25,267 bases of DNA from Funneliformis mosseae (Eukaryota > Glomeromycota > Glomeromycetes > Glomerales > Glomeraceae). The notes beneath the pieces are model-generated. The model did no database searches. It saw only the letters and a list, made by a program, of their open reading frames with translations, and was not told the DNA's origin. Numbering within the stretch: position 1 is the first letter of the stretch; each line of letters opens with the position of its first letter. The position numbers were made by a program, and so were the translations under genes. The stretch is from assembly GCA_910592005.1 (NCBI GenBank), contig CAJVPP010000862.1:1-25267 (forward strand). The letters run 5' to 3'. Below, one piece after another: positions 1 through 10,092 of the stretch.

Positions 1-1488
1 TATATTAATAAATATTTTTTAATTAAACTTAAAAAATTTAAGTTTTATATTGAGCCAAAAAGCGTTCGGAGACTTTTGGCGGGGGTCTGTATTATCTCTG
101 TTATTAAAAAAAAGCTCTCATAATATTTCGTCAGCTGAAAAGGTGTCTAAATTGACTACGTTAACCATTGTACTAACTTTTATATTTTTTATAAGTTATT
201 AAGTAAATGGTACCGAGACTTGCTAATAAAGTAAAATGTTTTGAATTAGAAAGTAAAATTTTCTTTACATATACTGAGCCATAATCAAAATATGTTTAAA
301 TTTATCGAGACACCTATGTATCGTAAACTTTATTATTAACTTTTTTAAATTCAAAAATGAGTTTTATGATTTAAATAATGTTAAATAAAAGAATATGACT
401 AGAATTTTTTTAAGAATATTGATCTTCTGTTACACATTCTCTAATTTTTTTTAAATATTCTAAACTGATATATGATTAATTTTCTTCCTAGAATTTATAA
501 TTTATTTATTCCATGTTGCAATGAATAAATAATACTAAGTTGTAAATTATAATCTTTTATTTTGAATTTCAATAGATTTATTTTTTGTCTAAACTATATT
601 TCGAATTTTTCGGTTTGATTATATCCGAATATAAAATATATATTGGCAAATTTTGTATCCGTATTTTAAATTGAACAAAATCCAAGGTCGAATTCGGTTT
701 CCAACCTCTATTATTGATATATTAATACGTCTTTTGTTCCTTCATAATACATACTTTCATACTGGAATCAATAATCAATATTATAAATACGTAAACTTTG
801 TGTAATAGTTATTAATGAAAATCAGAGATATCACGGCATCCGTTGTGATCCCTAATGATATCAGCGATTACCGATAAATAACTAATATCTTTCATGTCAT
901 GGTTACTAACGCTCATGAATAAATAATTGACGTTAATAGACCTTGTGTGACAATAAAATTCGCGTGTTCAAAATACAGAAAAGCAACGAAAAATTAGCTT
1001 AATATTTTTAAAATTTCCGAAAAGGTACATACATGAACATCAACAAGAGTTGATATCTACAAACATTTCAAGAATCTCAAAATTCAAAAAACATCACCGA
1101 CAAAGATCACACTTTTTGTAAAAAACTTACACAACGTATAGTAAATCGAATTTTTACATAAATTTTAAGCCATAGACTTTAACAGTTCCCGTTTTCTTAG
1201 TTATATATTATACACCAAAGACTTGCTTGGGCCAATTTACAGATTAATAAAATAATGACATAATTTGAATTAAAAACCATTTTTTTTGACTAAAGAAGGT
1301 GAAGGCAAAGTCGATCACGTGAATAAATTTTGGCCAACGGTGAATTTTTGTACCCTGTATACGATTAAAAAATGTTTTTGTTTTTGAGAAAATTAAAATT
1401 GTCATATTAAATGGTTAGAATAATGTATTGCTAATGAATATTTCAATTATTTTGAATATCTGGACTTCCAAAATTTTAACTAATAAGA
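1..1488. other. AT-rich intergenic DNA, no gene seen
   Basis: No reading frame of convincing length or protein-like composition is visible on either strand. Around 600-705 there is a slightly GC-richer patch with two direct copies of a TCGAATT...CGGTTT motif, ending in GGTTTCCAACCTCTA. This may be the worn end of a small non-autonomous transposon, but no paired inverted end was found. The stretch leads into the decayed kinase that starts near 1489. Confidence 0.6.
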
Positions 1489-2329
1489 AATGATGCATTT
1501 GGATATGTTAAGCGTGTTCATTGAAAAAAATCTGATTGTTCTTTTGTGTTAAAATTTTTAATAATGAAATCAATTTTAACGAAATTATAAAGAGGTAATA
1601 ATATTATACCTATTTAAATTAATTTGCATTATGCTATAAGAATTACATAAAGAAGTTTTTCCAAGAGCATTGGAATCAACATTTGGACTGGTTCATCTAA
1701 ATATTATAAGTATTTATGGATCACAAGGAAGAAACCGGTAAATTTTAGATGTATAATGTAAAGATTTTTAATAATAAGATTTTTTTTTTAATTCAAATTA
1801 TTTTCACACAAGCATATGCAATAAAAAGATACTCATTAATTTTGGAATTTGCCGATAGTGGCAAATTAAATACATATATATTAAAATGCTATTTTAATAA
1901 CTTGATTAGAATGACAAATCTTAACTAGTTTCGCAGCTGGCAAGTGCTGTAGTATTTTTGCATCCATGGTATATTGTTCATCGTGATCTGGTTATAATTA
2001 TCTTTTGTAACGTTATTTTTCAACTTAATTTATTATGGTTCTTTAAATAATTAATATATGAAAATTAAGCATGCAAATAATATACTAATACATCAGAAAG
2101 CCATTAAATTAGCTGACTTTGGTTTATCACTAAAAGTCACAGACATTTCAAGAAATGAGTTAAATTTATAAGGAACTAAAAAATTTAAATTGTCGAGTAA
2201 ACTAGGTAACAGGAACTGTTGAAGCGTCCGAAACGTTATTCACTAATTATGCATCATAAAATTGTTCTAAAAGAAATGCTTTTCTAAGTTAAAAATGTAT
2301 CTAAAAAATATATAATATAGTTAAAATTA

Positions 2330-2811
2330 GGGATGCTAATGGTCACGGTCATGACCGGTCATAACCGTGACCGATATCGGTCGGTCAAAGGCTTCTAACC
2401 GACCGATTCTGACCGATTTTTTTTATTTCTCTTGCTTGAAAAGTGCAATTTTGAACATAATTTTTTTGACAATCTAAGCAAATAAGACAAATAGGACATG
2501 CGTTCAAACGAAATTCCATTTTTTGTAATATATATTAGTAAAATATTGTTTATTTTATTGTGTAAATATAAAACACGTGTTACACTAATAATAAATATAA
2601 CGTGGTATTGATACCGACAACCCGACAACTCGACAAATACCCGGCATCAAATTTGCCGAGTGTCCCGCATATTTTTAATTTTTCTGTAAGCCAAAACTGC
2701 TCAATTATATATTACCATTAACTGTCGGTCACTGGTCAGTTAAAATCGGTCAGTTAACCGGTCAGTCGGTCAAAGGCCTTCGACCGACCGTTGGCCGACA
2801 TTTACCATCCC
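2330..2811. mobile_element. MITE-like element with GGGATG ends and TA target duplication
   Basis: The left end begins GGGATGCTAATGGTC and the right end closes GACATTTACCATCCC, an imperfect inverted pair (GGGATG at both tips). Both sub-terminal regions are packed with GGTC/GACC-type motifs such as CGGTCGGTCAAAGGC, present in inverted orientation at the two ends. TA lies directly outside each end (2328-2329 and 2812-2813). That fits Tc1/mariner-type insertion, although other families also use TA. No transposase frame is present, and a 77-codon minus-strand open frame inside is chance. It sits within the decayed kinase and within a TAGNTAAAA tandem tract. Confidence 0.75.
2614..2667. repeat. Internal copy of a CCGACAACCCGA / GTGTCCCG repeat
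   Basis: This segment carries CCGACAACCCGACAACTCG, then CCCGGCATCAAATTTGCCG, then AGTGTCCCG. The same order of motifs (tandem GGGTT(C/G)TCG octamers, a GCCG...TTTGCCG arm and a GTGTCCCG flank) makes up the foldback element at 23017-23156. It is inferred to be a worn, truncated relative captured inside the MITE. Confidence 0.5.
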
Positions 2812-2872
2812 TAGCTAAAATAGCTAAAATCATACTAGTTAAAATAGCTTAGCTAAAATAGTTAAAAATTGA
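2812..2872. repeat. Degenerate tandem TAGCTAAAA repeat
   Basis: About five imperfect copies of TAGCTAAAA or TAGTTAAAA follow the MITE directly. A further copy (TAGTTAAAA) sits on its left side at 2318-2326. The MITE therefore appears to have inserted into this short tandem tract at a TA step. Confidence 0.6.
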
Positions 2873-3289
2873 ATAATTAAAATTTAAATTTATTTCCATG
2901 TTTGATAAAAAAAATTTTCACACAAAAAGCGAATTTTTAATAAAAAGTTATATCGCGTAACATAACTTTTATTCACTGTTAAGAATATTAATTTTACGAT
3001 GAAAAATGTTTCTATGTAAACGTTATTGTTACACTTGATCCTAAAATTTCATTAGTTATAGTCGCGGCGTGACAGACAAACCTTGCATGATTTCAAGTGG
3101 ATCGGAAAAAATCCTTTGCTAACGCTTCGGACAATAATCTGATATTTATAGTATTGGAGTTTTGATGTGGCAAATTTCAAATGGAAAAAGACCATTTTGT
3201 GAAGAACATATTGAATTTGATATGAAAATATTGATCTTAAGAATACTTAATGGAGATAGAGAAACAATCATCAGTGGTAATCCTATGGG

Positions 3290-3392
3290 TGTCGTCTAAA
3301 ATCCCGAAACCCATAATCCCGAATGCTAAAATCCCAAATGCCATAAACCCGACAGACAAGTACAAAATCCCGACTAGTATAAAATCTCGACA
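3290..3392. repeat. Dispersed AAAATCCCGA-type repeat
   Basis: The segment opens TGTCGTCTAAAATCCCG. It continues with several spaced variants of AAAATCCCGA, CATAATCCCGA, AAAATCCCAA, ATAAACCCGA and AAAATCTCGA. The period is loose (about 12-20 bases) and the GC content is locally higher than in the flanks. It abuts the C-lobe remnant of the kinase and supplies that frame's stop codon. It looks like the end of a transposable element, but no inverted partner was found. Confidence 0.55.
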
Positions 3393-3542
3393 TCAAAAAA
3401 TTATTGCTACGTGACATTAGCTAACTTGATAGTCATATAAATAACGAACAAATAAAATTAACTTTTTTTTGCTTCATTTTCTTTTGAATTTTTTTTAAAT
3501 TATTAAAATATGGATGAAAAAAATGACATTTATATAACTTTA

Positions 3543-6500
3543 TCATGGTTCTTTTTTTACATTTGATTCATCATTATCTGCACTTTCATACACTACTCTT
3601 TTATAATCTCTAAATCTGTATAATCTTCCTACAATATTACTAAGTATACATAAACAGGATGACATAAGTGTTAATAAAGGTATTGCATCATAATATACCA
3701 CTTTTTTAAAATATATAAACTATTGGATTTATTAAATTAATAGTTAATTATAAATATATTAATGATAATCAAAATAAAATAAAAAAATTAAATACCTGAA
3801 TAATTAATTGAGGTATATCTTCAAATAAGATATTAAAGCAAGATCCCCAAAATATTCGATTTAATGCTTCTTTAGAAAATGTAGCATTAAATATATCAAA
3901 CCCTCCAATAATTACTTTAGATTCAAGTATTGTTAATAATTCAACCTCAGATCCTGCTAATACTGTGAACACGTCTACAACCTTTTTATTCTCTCTTGAC
4001 CATTCAAAAAATTCTCTCATTTTTTCTTCCTTTTTAATAATGACAAATGCAATTATTACACTTATGATAAATGGACCTATCGTAAATAAAATGCTAAAAG
4101 AAATTATTGTTAATATTTTTCATTTCATTTAATTTAGCTGCATACATACATTTTTACCTTGGGATATATAATGCTTCAATATTTTTGGCTTTTGTAATAA
4201 TAAAAGTAATATCCATGATGACATCAAAAATGATGATACCAAGTTGAAATATTACAGTATTTTTTGCCTAAATATCAATAAAAGGTTATTTGTAAATAAG
4301 GATATTGTTCCTTTCAATCGAATATAAAATTCATGATATTTACGTCAGCATTTTTACGTTTGGCGTAAAAGAAAAAACAAATCAATACTAATGTGATTGC
4401 AAATATTCCAAGGAGAGCTGATCCATAAGTTTTCCGCCAATTAGCTATTTTATGTTCAGGATTTAAAGTTATAAATATATTTAGCTTTATTTGAAAGAAT
4501 CTCCATACCAGTAAACTACTACTATTATATGATAATTTTAAAAATTGAATTCTTACGGAGAGTTTTATATCCATAATCCTCATCTAAATAACTGGTTGAT
4601 TCACCTGAGGCGATAACAGTGATAGGTTTATTCTTAATCAAACTATCTAAATCCATAATTGCCAAACTAACTGATCTTTCTTGTTCAGTCTCCATTTTTT
4701 TAATGTCAATGGATAAAAAGATTTGTTTTTGAGAAACTGAAGTATCGATTTCAAATCCTTCATTGGTAGTTATGCGATTAGGATTGACGGGAATTGCATC
4801 AGCTAATTCTCGTTTTAATTTCATAAGAAAAACTTCGCGATCGGCTTCATAAAGAAAATAAGAAGTTCCTTCTGGAGTCAATCGAACTTGTCCCATAACG
4901 TCATCTGAACTAATTTCAGTTTCAGTTTCTATTTGAAAATGGTTAAGTGCGTTCTAACAGTAATGAAATAAAATCGAAATAAGAGAAAATAAAACATACG
5001 TGTTGTAGTAAACGACCATACATGGTCGTTTACACCATAGAGAGGCTCTTGGTAAATTTTGTCTTTTACAGAATTATTATCAATTGAAACATAATATCTT
5101 CTGCCAGGTTGATTGAATGTGGATTTAAGTATTGCAACTTTAATAGTAGTATCATCACCATAAGATACATATCTGCCGTTGATTCCCGAAGTGGTTTGAC
5201 GTATATTACCATCGTCTTGAAAAATTGTAATGTTACCGTTTGATAATTCAACTTTGTTATAATATTTAATATTGAGGAACTCTAAATCAGATGGAATCAT
5301 GTCATCAATACTTGGAGTCGTGGAAGCGATATGGAAATTATTATATCCATGATCTAGAACATATTAATTTAAATATTAACATTAATGTTACAATGTTTAC
5401 AATATTTGAAATTTTCTAAAGTCACTTACCTCGATCCTCATTAAATTTATGCAATTCCGTGGTGATCAAAGCCCATCTTGGCTTTTCTCCGACTCGAGCA
5501 AGCACAAAAGTATTATTTCTCAGAATAGTGCTACCAGCAATAACGTTTGACTCGACAATGTTTGGAAGATTCCAAGAATAAACTTCACCATCATCATTAA
5601 AAACATAACCATAAACTATAGTTATATTATCAACACTTCCTATTCCACTTAATAAATAACCTCCATATGGTAATAATTGAACAGCATAATACTCAATTAA
5701 TGGATTCGTTTGAATCTTCAATGGTTTAAAATTATATGCGGTTCCACATGAAAGAAAATCAAATTTAAAATAAATGGTTTCTTTAACCGCACCAATTGTA
5801 TATTCTCCTGTTACTATACAGACTTGCCCAATTCCTACATAAGAAACATCGCAATTAATGTCAGTAAACTTTAAACCATGGATTGTAGTTTGATAAAGAA
5901 CAGCTGGTTCTCGTTCAGTCTCTTTGTCGTACTCTAAGATTAATATGTATAATCCTTCCTGAGGAATAATAGAAGTAACTTCGGAATCCGTGGAATTTGC
6001 GTAGACAATTGCGTATCTACCATCCACCATTGGAATGGCTGTTAACATAAGGCTAAGAGATTCTTTAAAATTTAAGATATCTTGCACAAGAAATAAGATA
6101 TTTCCGTCTCCAGTTCTTTATCAAAAATAAATAAAATATTGTAAAATTATTTTTCATAATTAATTTTAATTAATACTAAAATATTTATATGATACATTAC
6201 ACTTCGTATCGCTCGAAGCCAAAGTCAGAAGTATTTGTAATTGGTATTACACGGAGAAACCCTTTGTAAGAATTGTAATTTACAAAAATTCCAGCTTGAT
6301 CAGGCAACCATTGATTAGTGACAACATCTACATAGGTAGATTTAAATGTAGTGTTACTAAGAAAAAGGAAAGTGAATTAATAATGCTGTAAGGTTAATGA
6401 TTTAATAGTAATTTGATTTATCTAACCCGTAAATATTTCCATTTAAATCAATGACCATTGCCTTTTCAATGTAAGTGAAAGGATCATTTAGATCCGCGGC

Positions 6501-6905
6501 CTCCGCATAAGTAACTAACAAAAATTTGCTTCTTATAGGATAAATTTTAATAGGACTCCCAATTCCATAAACTTCGTTTGTTAAACAAAAGTTAAAATCT
6601 TGAATATCTAATTTAATGTCAATTGGTACAACCTTCCCATCAGGATAAATCGTGCGAAGTGACAAGTATTTATCCAACCAAAGTAAACCTTCTTCAGAAG
6701 GGATCGATAAATCGGGACGAATTATGCGGAGGATTATCTTGTTATCACTGTAATTAATAATATCAAATATAGTGGGTGTACTCTTGCTGGCGTTCACAGT
6801 TGGTATGTCATAATACGTAAAATAATTTTGCGTTGTTATTGGTAAAATAGCAAACGAAATAATTGTAAAGATCGTGAAAATAAATATATAATCATTAAAC
6901 TTCAT
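3543..6905 (-). CDS. Large secreted-ectodomain, multi-pass membrane protein (nine exons)
   Basis: The spliced model is complement(join(3543..3719,3796..4093,4158..4267,4344..4444,4557..4928,5000..5353,5430..6115,6201..6356,6427..6905)), 2733 nt, 910 residues. All eight introns are GT-AG, 64-112 bases long, and every junction keeps frame. Residues 1-25 (MKFNDYIFIFTIFTIISFA onward) form a signal peptide. Residues ~26-685 are extracellular, beta-rich, with repeated GG/DG turns and NNTF-type glycosylation sites, possibly propeller-like (inference). Residues ~690-711 form a strong membrane segment (LLGIFAITLVLICFFFYAKR). Further hydrophobic segments lie at ~721-741, 754-772, ~833-852 and ~860-882, with a charged loop (MREFFEWSRENKKVV) between the third and fourth. 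The C-terminus is polar and acidic (YESADNDESN). The FEDIPQLIIQ block and the layout recall a large uncharacterised Rhizophagus membrane-protein family. No catalytic motif was seen, so the role (surface sensing or adhesion) is unknown. The start codon is chosen because it opens the signal peptide and lies 76 bases from a TATA-like motif. Confidence 0.85.
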
Positions 6906-6981
6906 TTTGGGAAAATTTTGAAATTATTTAAACTTCATTAAAACGATAATAGTAAATAAAAAAAAAACTGAGACAATAATT

Positions 6982-6991
6982 GGGTATTTAA
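6982..6991 (-). promoter_or_regulatory. TATA-like TTAAATACCC upstream of the 910-residue gene
   Basis: On the minus strand TTAAATACCC lies 76 bases before the ATG at 6905. The 76 bases between are AT-rich and contain no other ATG in good context apart from a TAATGAAG followed closely by a stop. A similar TAAATAC(A)CC motif precedes the other two intact genes. Confidence 0.45.
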
Positions 6992-8196
6992 TCTTATTCC
7001 GTTCTAATGAAGCTCCAAATTTATGTTGCTTTAAAATTGATATATTATTACTTATTTTGAAGTACAATTTTAGTTGACTTAAAATTCAATAAGATTTAAC
7101 TTTCTTTGTAAAACTTACTGTTTTAGTTGCATTATCTAGAATATTTTTTTCATATCGAGATTATCTAATCAGTACCGCATAAGATCAGATGGAAATTTGT
7201 ACTCGCGTACAATGTGATCCAATTTACCAAAAAATATTATATTTTAAAAAAATAAGTTACACAAAATCCTTTTTTTGTTCTTTTATAATAAAGTTTTCGT
7301 TTCTTTTTTTAAAAAAAAAAATAAAAAAATCAAAATTATTTATTTAAAAAAAGTTCTTTAGTTATGTCAGTAAACATGATTAAAAAGTTATCACGGAAGA
7401 GATCAATGACACCTCCAACATTCACAAAATTTCATACCATGTTGAAGACGAAGATTTTTATATTTTCTGCATCAGTTGTTTGGGGACTAAGAATCACAAC
7501 TTTTCGAAAATTAATCTAATTTAGCTTATTTATTGTTTTGAAAGTCGAAATTAATTATTTATATTGTTAAACTATTCTACATTTAATAACCAATTTTATT
7601 ATGCGATACAGCCTAAAATGTTTGTCAAATATATATATATTAATATATTATTTTCATTTACTGCGCAATGTTTCAAATTGTTTAAAGTCGTACGGAAAAA
7701 TAGTTAAGGTTTCGGAAAACACCCTAATTCCATTTGGAGAAAGTCAAGGATTTTAATGCTTAAGACAAAATTTTCGAAATTTAACCAAATTGATTTGTAT
7801 TGCTAAACTTTCGTGTAAAATAGTCTAATAAAAAAGTAATGTAATTGAAATTTTATGCATACCAATTATAACAATAGCCAAGGTTTCATATGAATATATA
7901 TTATAAAAAAATACTGAATATATACAATAATTAAAGTTTCATGTAAATAGAATATCGGACTTAGAAAGAGCTTCGGACATTATTCTGAATAATGAATAAA
8001 CTTACGCGTATTTTTCTTCAAAATTAAAATTCTATTTGAATTAATTAAGTTAGACCTCAAATTTTGCCTGGGTATAAATCAGGATTTTCAAAGGGGAATT
8101 CTATTTTTGAGGGGGGTAATTAAAAAATCTCATTTAATATCAAAAATTTTGATGCGCTTTTCACCCGTTAAAATATATTTGTTACCGTCGAAACTA
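6992..8196. other. AT-rich intergenic stretch, no convincing gene
   Basis: It contains homopolymer A/T runs, an (AT)n tract near 7629-7650 and short CGAAA-type motifs. The only small frame worth noting is 7364-7519 (+). The right margin (8150-8196, CACCCGTT...CCGTCGAAAC) appears to be the left flank of a dispersed CGAAAC repeat, into which the 8197-8800 element inserted. Confidence 0.5.
7364..7519 (+). CDS. Small open frame, 51 codons, doubtful
   Basis: An ATG frame of 51 residues opens MSVNMIKKLSRKRSMTPPTF and ends TTFRKLI. It has a basic N-terminal third and a short hydrophobic stretch (IFIFSASVVWGL). No family is recognised. There is no visible promoter and no signal peptide in proper position. 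Composition is more varied than neighbouring noise, but length alone does not support it. It could equally be a fragment of an old transposase. Confidence 0.15.
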   Translation: MSVNMIKKLSRKRSMTPPTFTKFHTMLKTKIFIFSASVVWGLRITTFRKLI

Positions 8197-8800
8197 GTTC
8201 TCGAAACGTCGAGTCGACCCAGTTGTTTGACCCGACTCGAATTTTTTCTCGAGTCGGGACTATCGTTTTTATGACACGAGTCCTAATTCAAAAAAAAGGG
8301 TCAGGGTCACGTTTTTGCTTGACCCGGATGATCAAGCACGCTAGACTTTTTTTTTGTTTTACGTTACACGACTTTAATTTGTAACATATCGACGTTACAG
8401 AAAAACTTTTTCTAGAAAACGAAAAGCATTGCGGAGTAAACAAACAAAAAAAAAAATTTATTGATTATTTAACATTAACTAATACATTTTTTTATAAAGC
8501 AACAAGTATTCCAGTAAACGAATTTTTCTGGCGGAACCGATCTGATATCAACCAAAAGATATAACCTTAAAGCTAATACAACTCGCCTGTAAGTTCTTGA
8601 AATCCTGATTGAAAAAAAGGTATTAGGATTAATGCTCACAGAAAAAACAAATTTAAAAATAAATAAACTTTACATGATACTTTTTTTGTTTTCGCATTAA
8701 TATTACTTGAAAATTCGAGTCGAAATGATCGGATTCGGGTTCTGTAATTATTAACGGGTTCGAGTTCGAATATGCCATAAACCCGACCCTTACGGAGCAC
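8197..8800. mobile_element. 604-bp non-autonomous element flanked by TA, rich in CGAGTCGGG motifs
   Basis: Left end GTTCTCGAAACGTCGAGTCG and right end ACGGAGCAC show short imperfect inverted tips (GTTCTC versus GTGCTC). TA lies on both outer sides (8195-8196, 8801-8802). Both sub-terminal regions carry GACCCGACTCGAA / TTCGAGTCG(A)-type words in opposite orientations. The left arm also holds a hairpin, CCCGACTCGA...CTCGAGTCGGG (8231-8260). There is no coding frame inside. Its flanks (CCGTCGAAAC on the left, ATCGAAACTTTTGCC on the right) read as two halves of one dispersed repeat, so it inserted into an older element. Confidence 0.55.
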
Positions 8801-8802
8801 TA

Positions 8803-8915
8803 ATCGAAACTTTTGCCGCCCTCGAAACTTTCGCGTTTCTTATAAAAATTTGACAAAACGTTAAGTTTCGGTTTCGTATTTTCGACATCTGCCGAAACCT
8901 CAGGGATTTTCCAGG
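8803..8915. repeat. Dispersed CGAAACTTT(C)GCC repeat, copy A
   Basis: Shared with 11600-11764: TCGAAACTTTTGCCGCC, then CGAAACTTTCGCG, then an AAATTTG(A/G)CAAAACG block, then CCGAAACCTCAGGGATTT followed by CCAGG. The same block order in both copies shows common descent. No coding potential is visible. Confidence 0.65.
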
Positions 8916-9740
8916 AAAAATGATTAATTATATACTACTCAAATGTTGTCTGGACAAATTGTTCACGTAAAAATTGTCTTCTCTGGCCAATTTTTCTTTA
9001 TAAAAAATTAGTATATATTCGATGGGAGATCGTTCTTTTTATTATTATATTCAAAAACTTTCATTTTATTACGATTATTATTCTTTTATTCATATATAAA
9101 TTATTTATCTTTTTATCTTTTGTTTTTTTGTTCTTAGTTTTAATTAATTAGCATTATTTTAACATACTATAATAAAGGAGGATCGGTATTATGGTAAAAA
9201 AAAAAAAAAATTAGTGATTTTATTAGTTCGAACGGATTTTTGGGCCTTTGACAAGATTTCCTTTTTCTCAAAAAATCTCCTTTTTAGGCAATATGAGTAA
9301 CGCCAACGACTGGCCATTATTATATAACTTATTACTGAGGGATCAAATAAAGGTTGTTTAAATATTCTTTTTTTTTTTTTTTTTTGTTTGAAAGGCGGCA
9401 CATGATGAAATTGTTTTTTTTTTCTAATATTATGTTGATTATTTATTTAATTAATAATAAATTAACTAATTCATAATTATTGATTAATAATTTTGTTTGA
9501 TTTATGATTATATTGGTTAGAGGAGATAACTTGATTGCGGCACCCTCGGCTCATCATGGCGGCGCAGTCAAGCGCGTGACGAAAATTTCTTTTTATTATT
9601 GTTTATATTGTTTATTACTAACAATTCTACCCGATGATGCTCACGGTTCAAGGACAATAAGTCTCCGGTATCTTAAAAATCGCGATTATTATTAGTAATA
9701 TTTAAATAAATTGAAAAAAAGTAAAAAAAAATGATAATAA
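8916..9740. other. Intergenic, low complexity with two small GC-richer patches
   Basis: Mostly poly-T/poly-A and AT-rich DNA, including a T18-19 run near 9367-9385. Two GC-richer patches stand out: 9535-9585 (GATTGCGGCACCCTCGGCTC through a GCGGCGCAGTC motif to AAGCGCGTGACG) and 9629-9670 (CCCGATGATGCTCACGGTTC). They lie in a 63-codon plus-strand open frame (9504-9695) with no family resemblance, which I read as a transposon remnant and not a gene. A TGGTTAGAGG word near 9514 and GGTTCAAGGAC near 9646 recall pol III boxes but are far apart. Confidence 0.4.
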
Positions 9741-9742
9741 TA

Positions 9743-10080
9743 AAAAAGAACGGGGAGGGGGACGAATAAAAAAAAAATAAAAAAAAAGAATGAGGGAGGG
9801 GGAGGGAGACGAATAAAAAAAATTAAAGTAAAAGATCGCGGGGGATAAAAAAATTAAAAAAGGAATTAAAAAGATCGCGGGGTAAAAAATATAATTAAAA
9901 AAAAAATTAAAAAATTAAAAGATAAAAATAAATAGATCGCGAGGGCAAATATAATAAAAAAAAATTAAAAAAAAATTTAAAAAATTAATAAGATCGTGGG
10001 GGGTAAAAAATATAATAAAAAAATTTAAAAAATTAAATTAAAAACAAAAAGATCGTGGGGGTGATAAAAATAAAAAAAAA
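9743..10080. repeat. Purine-rich degenerate minisatellite, core AGATCG(C/T)GGGGG
   Basis: At least five units of about 40-60 bases each open with AGATCGCGGGGG, AGATCGTGGGGG or a close variant (near 9834, 9872, 9932, 9990 and 10049). An A-rich filler (TAAAAAATATAATTAAAA type) follows each one. Related GGGGAGGGGGACGAAT blocks precede them at 9751-9810. One strand is almost purely purine for more than 300 bases. Nothing coding is present. Confidence 0.75.
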
Positions 10081-10092
10081 AAAATATATATA

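Larger units (their letters stand above)
1489..3299 (+). pseudogene. Decayed Ser/Thr protein kinase, interrupted by a MITE
   Basis: Pieces of a eukaryotic protein kinase appear in the right order. FGYVKRVH (1498-1521) is the glycine-loop region. HLNIISIYGS lies near 1694-1723. YSLILEFADSGKL (from 1830) is the hinge. QLASAVVFLH leads into HRDL, the catalytic loop, ending at 1990. A GT-AG intron fits 1991-2069. Then come NILIHQK and LADFGLS (2101-2133), the DFG metal-binding motif. The C-lobe reads from 3138: SDIYSIGVLMWQISNG, then RETIISGNP, to a TAA at 3299. Breaks are plain: in-frame stops (after the loop near 1522 and before QLASAV), at least one frameshift near 1920, no recognisable activation segment after DFG, and a 482-bp transposon at 2330-2811. 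The wording of HRDL/NILIHQ/LADFGLS matches the kinase family hugely expanded in Rhizophagus. It cannot encode an active kinase as it stands. The last codons and the stop lie inside a dispersed repeat. Confidence 0.85.

Noticed and set aside
2395..2628. 77-codon minus-strand open frame
   Set aside because: Lies wholly inside the MITE, low-complexity text, no family.
9189..9401. 70-codon minus-strand frame with lysine and phenylalanine runs
   Set aside because: The runs are translations of poly-A/T tracts at both ends. No supporting signals.
9504..9695. 63-codon plus-strand frame and pol III-like A/B box words
   Set aside because: No family match. The A-box-like and B-box-like words are about 130 bases apart and do not fit a tRNA or a usual SINE head.
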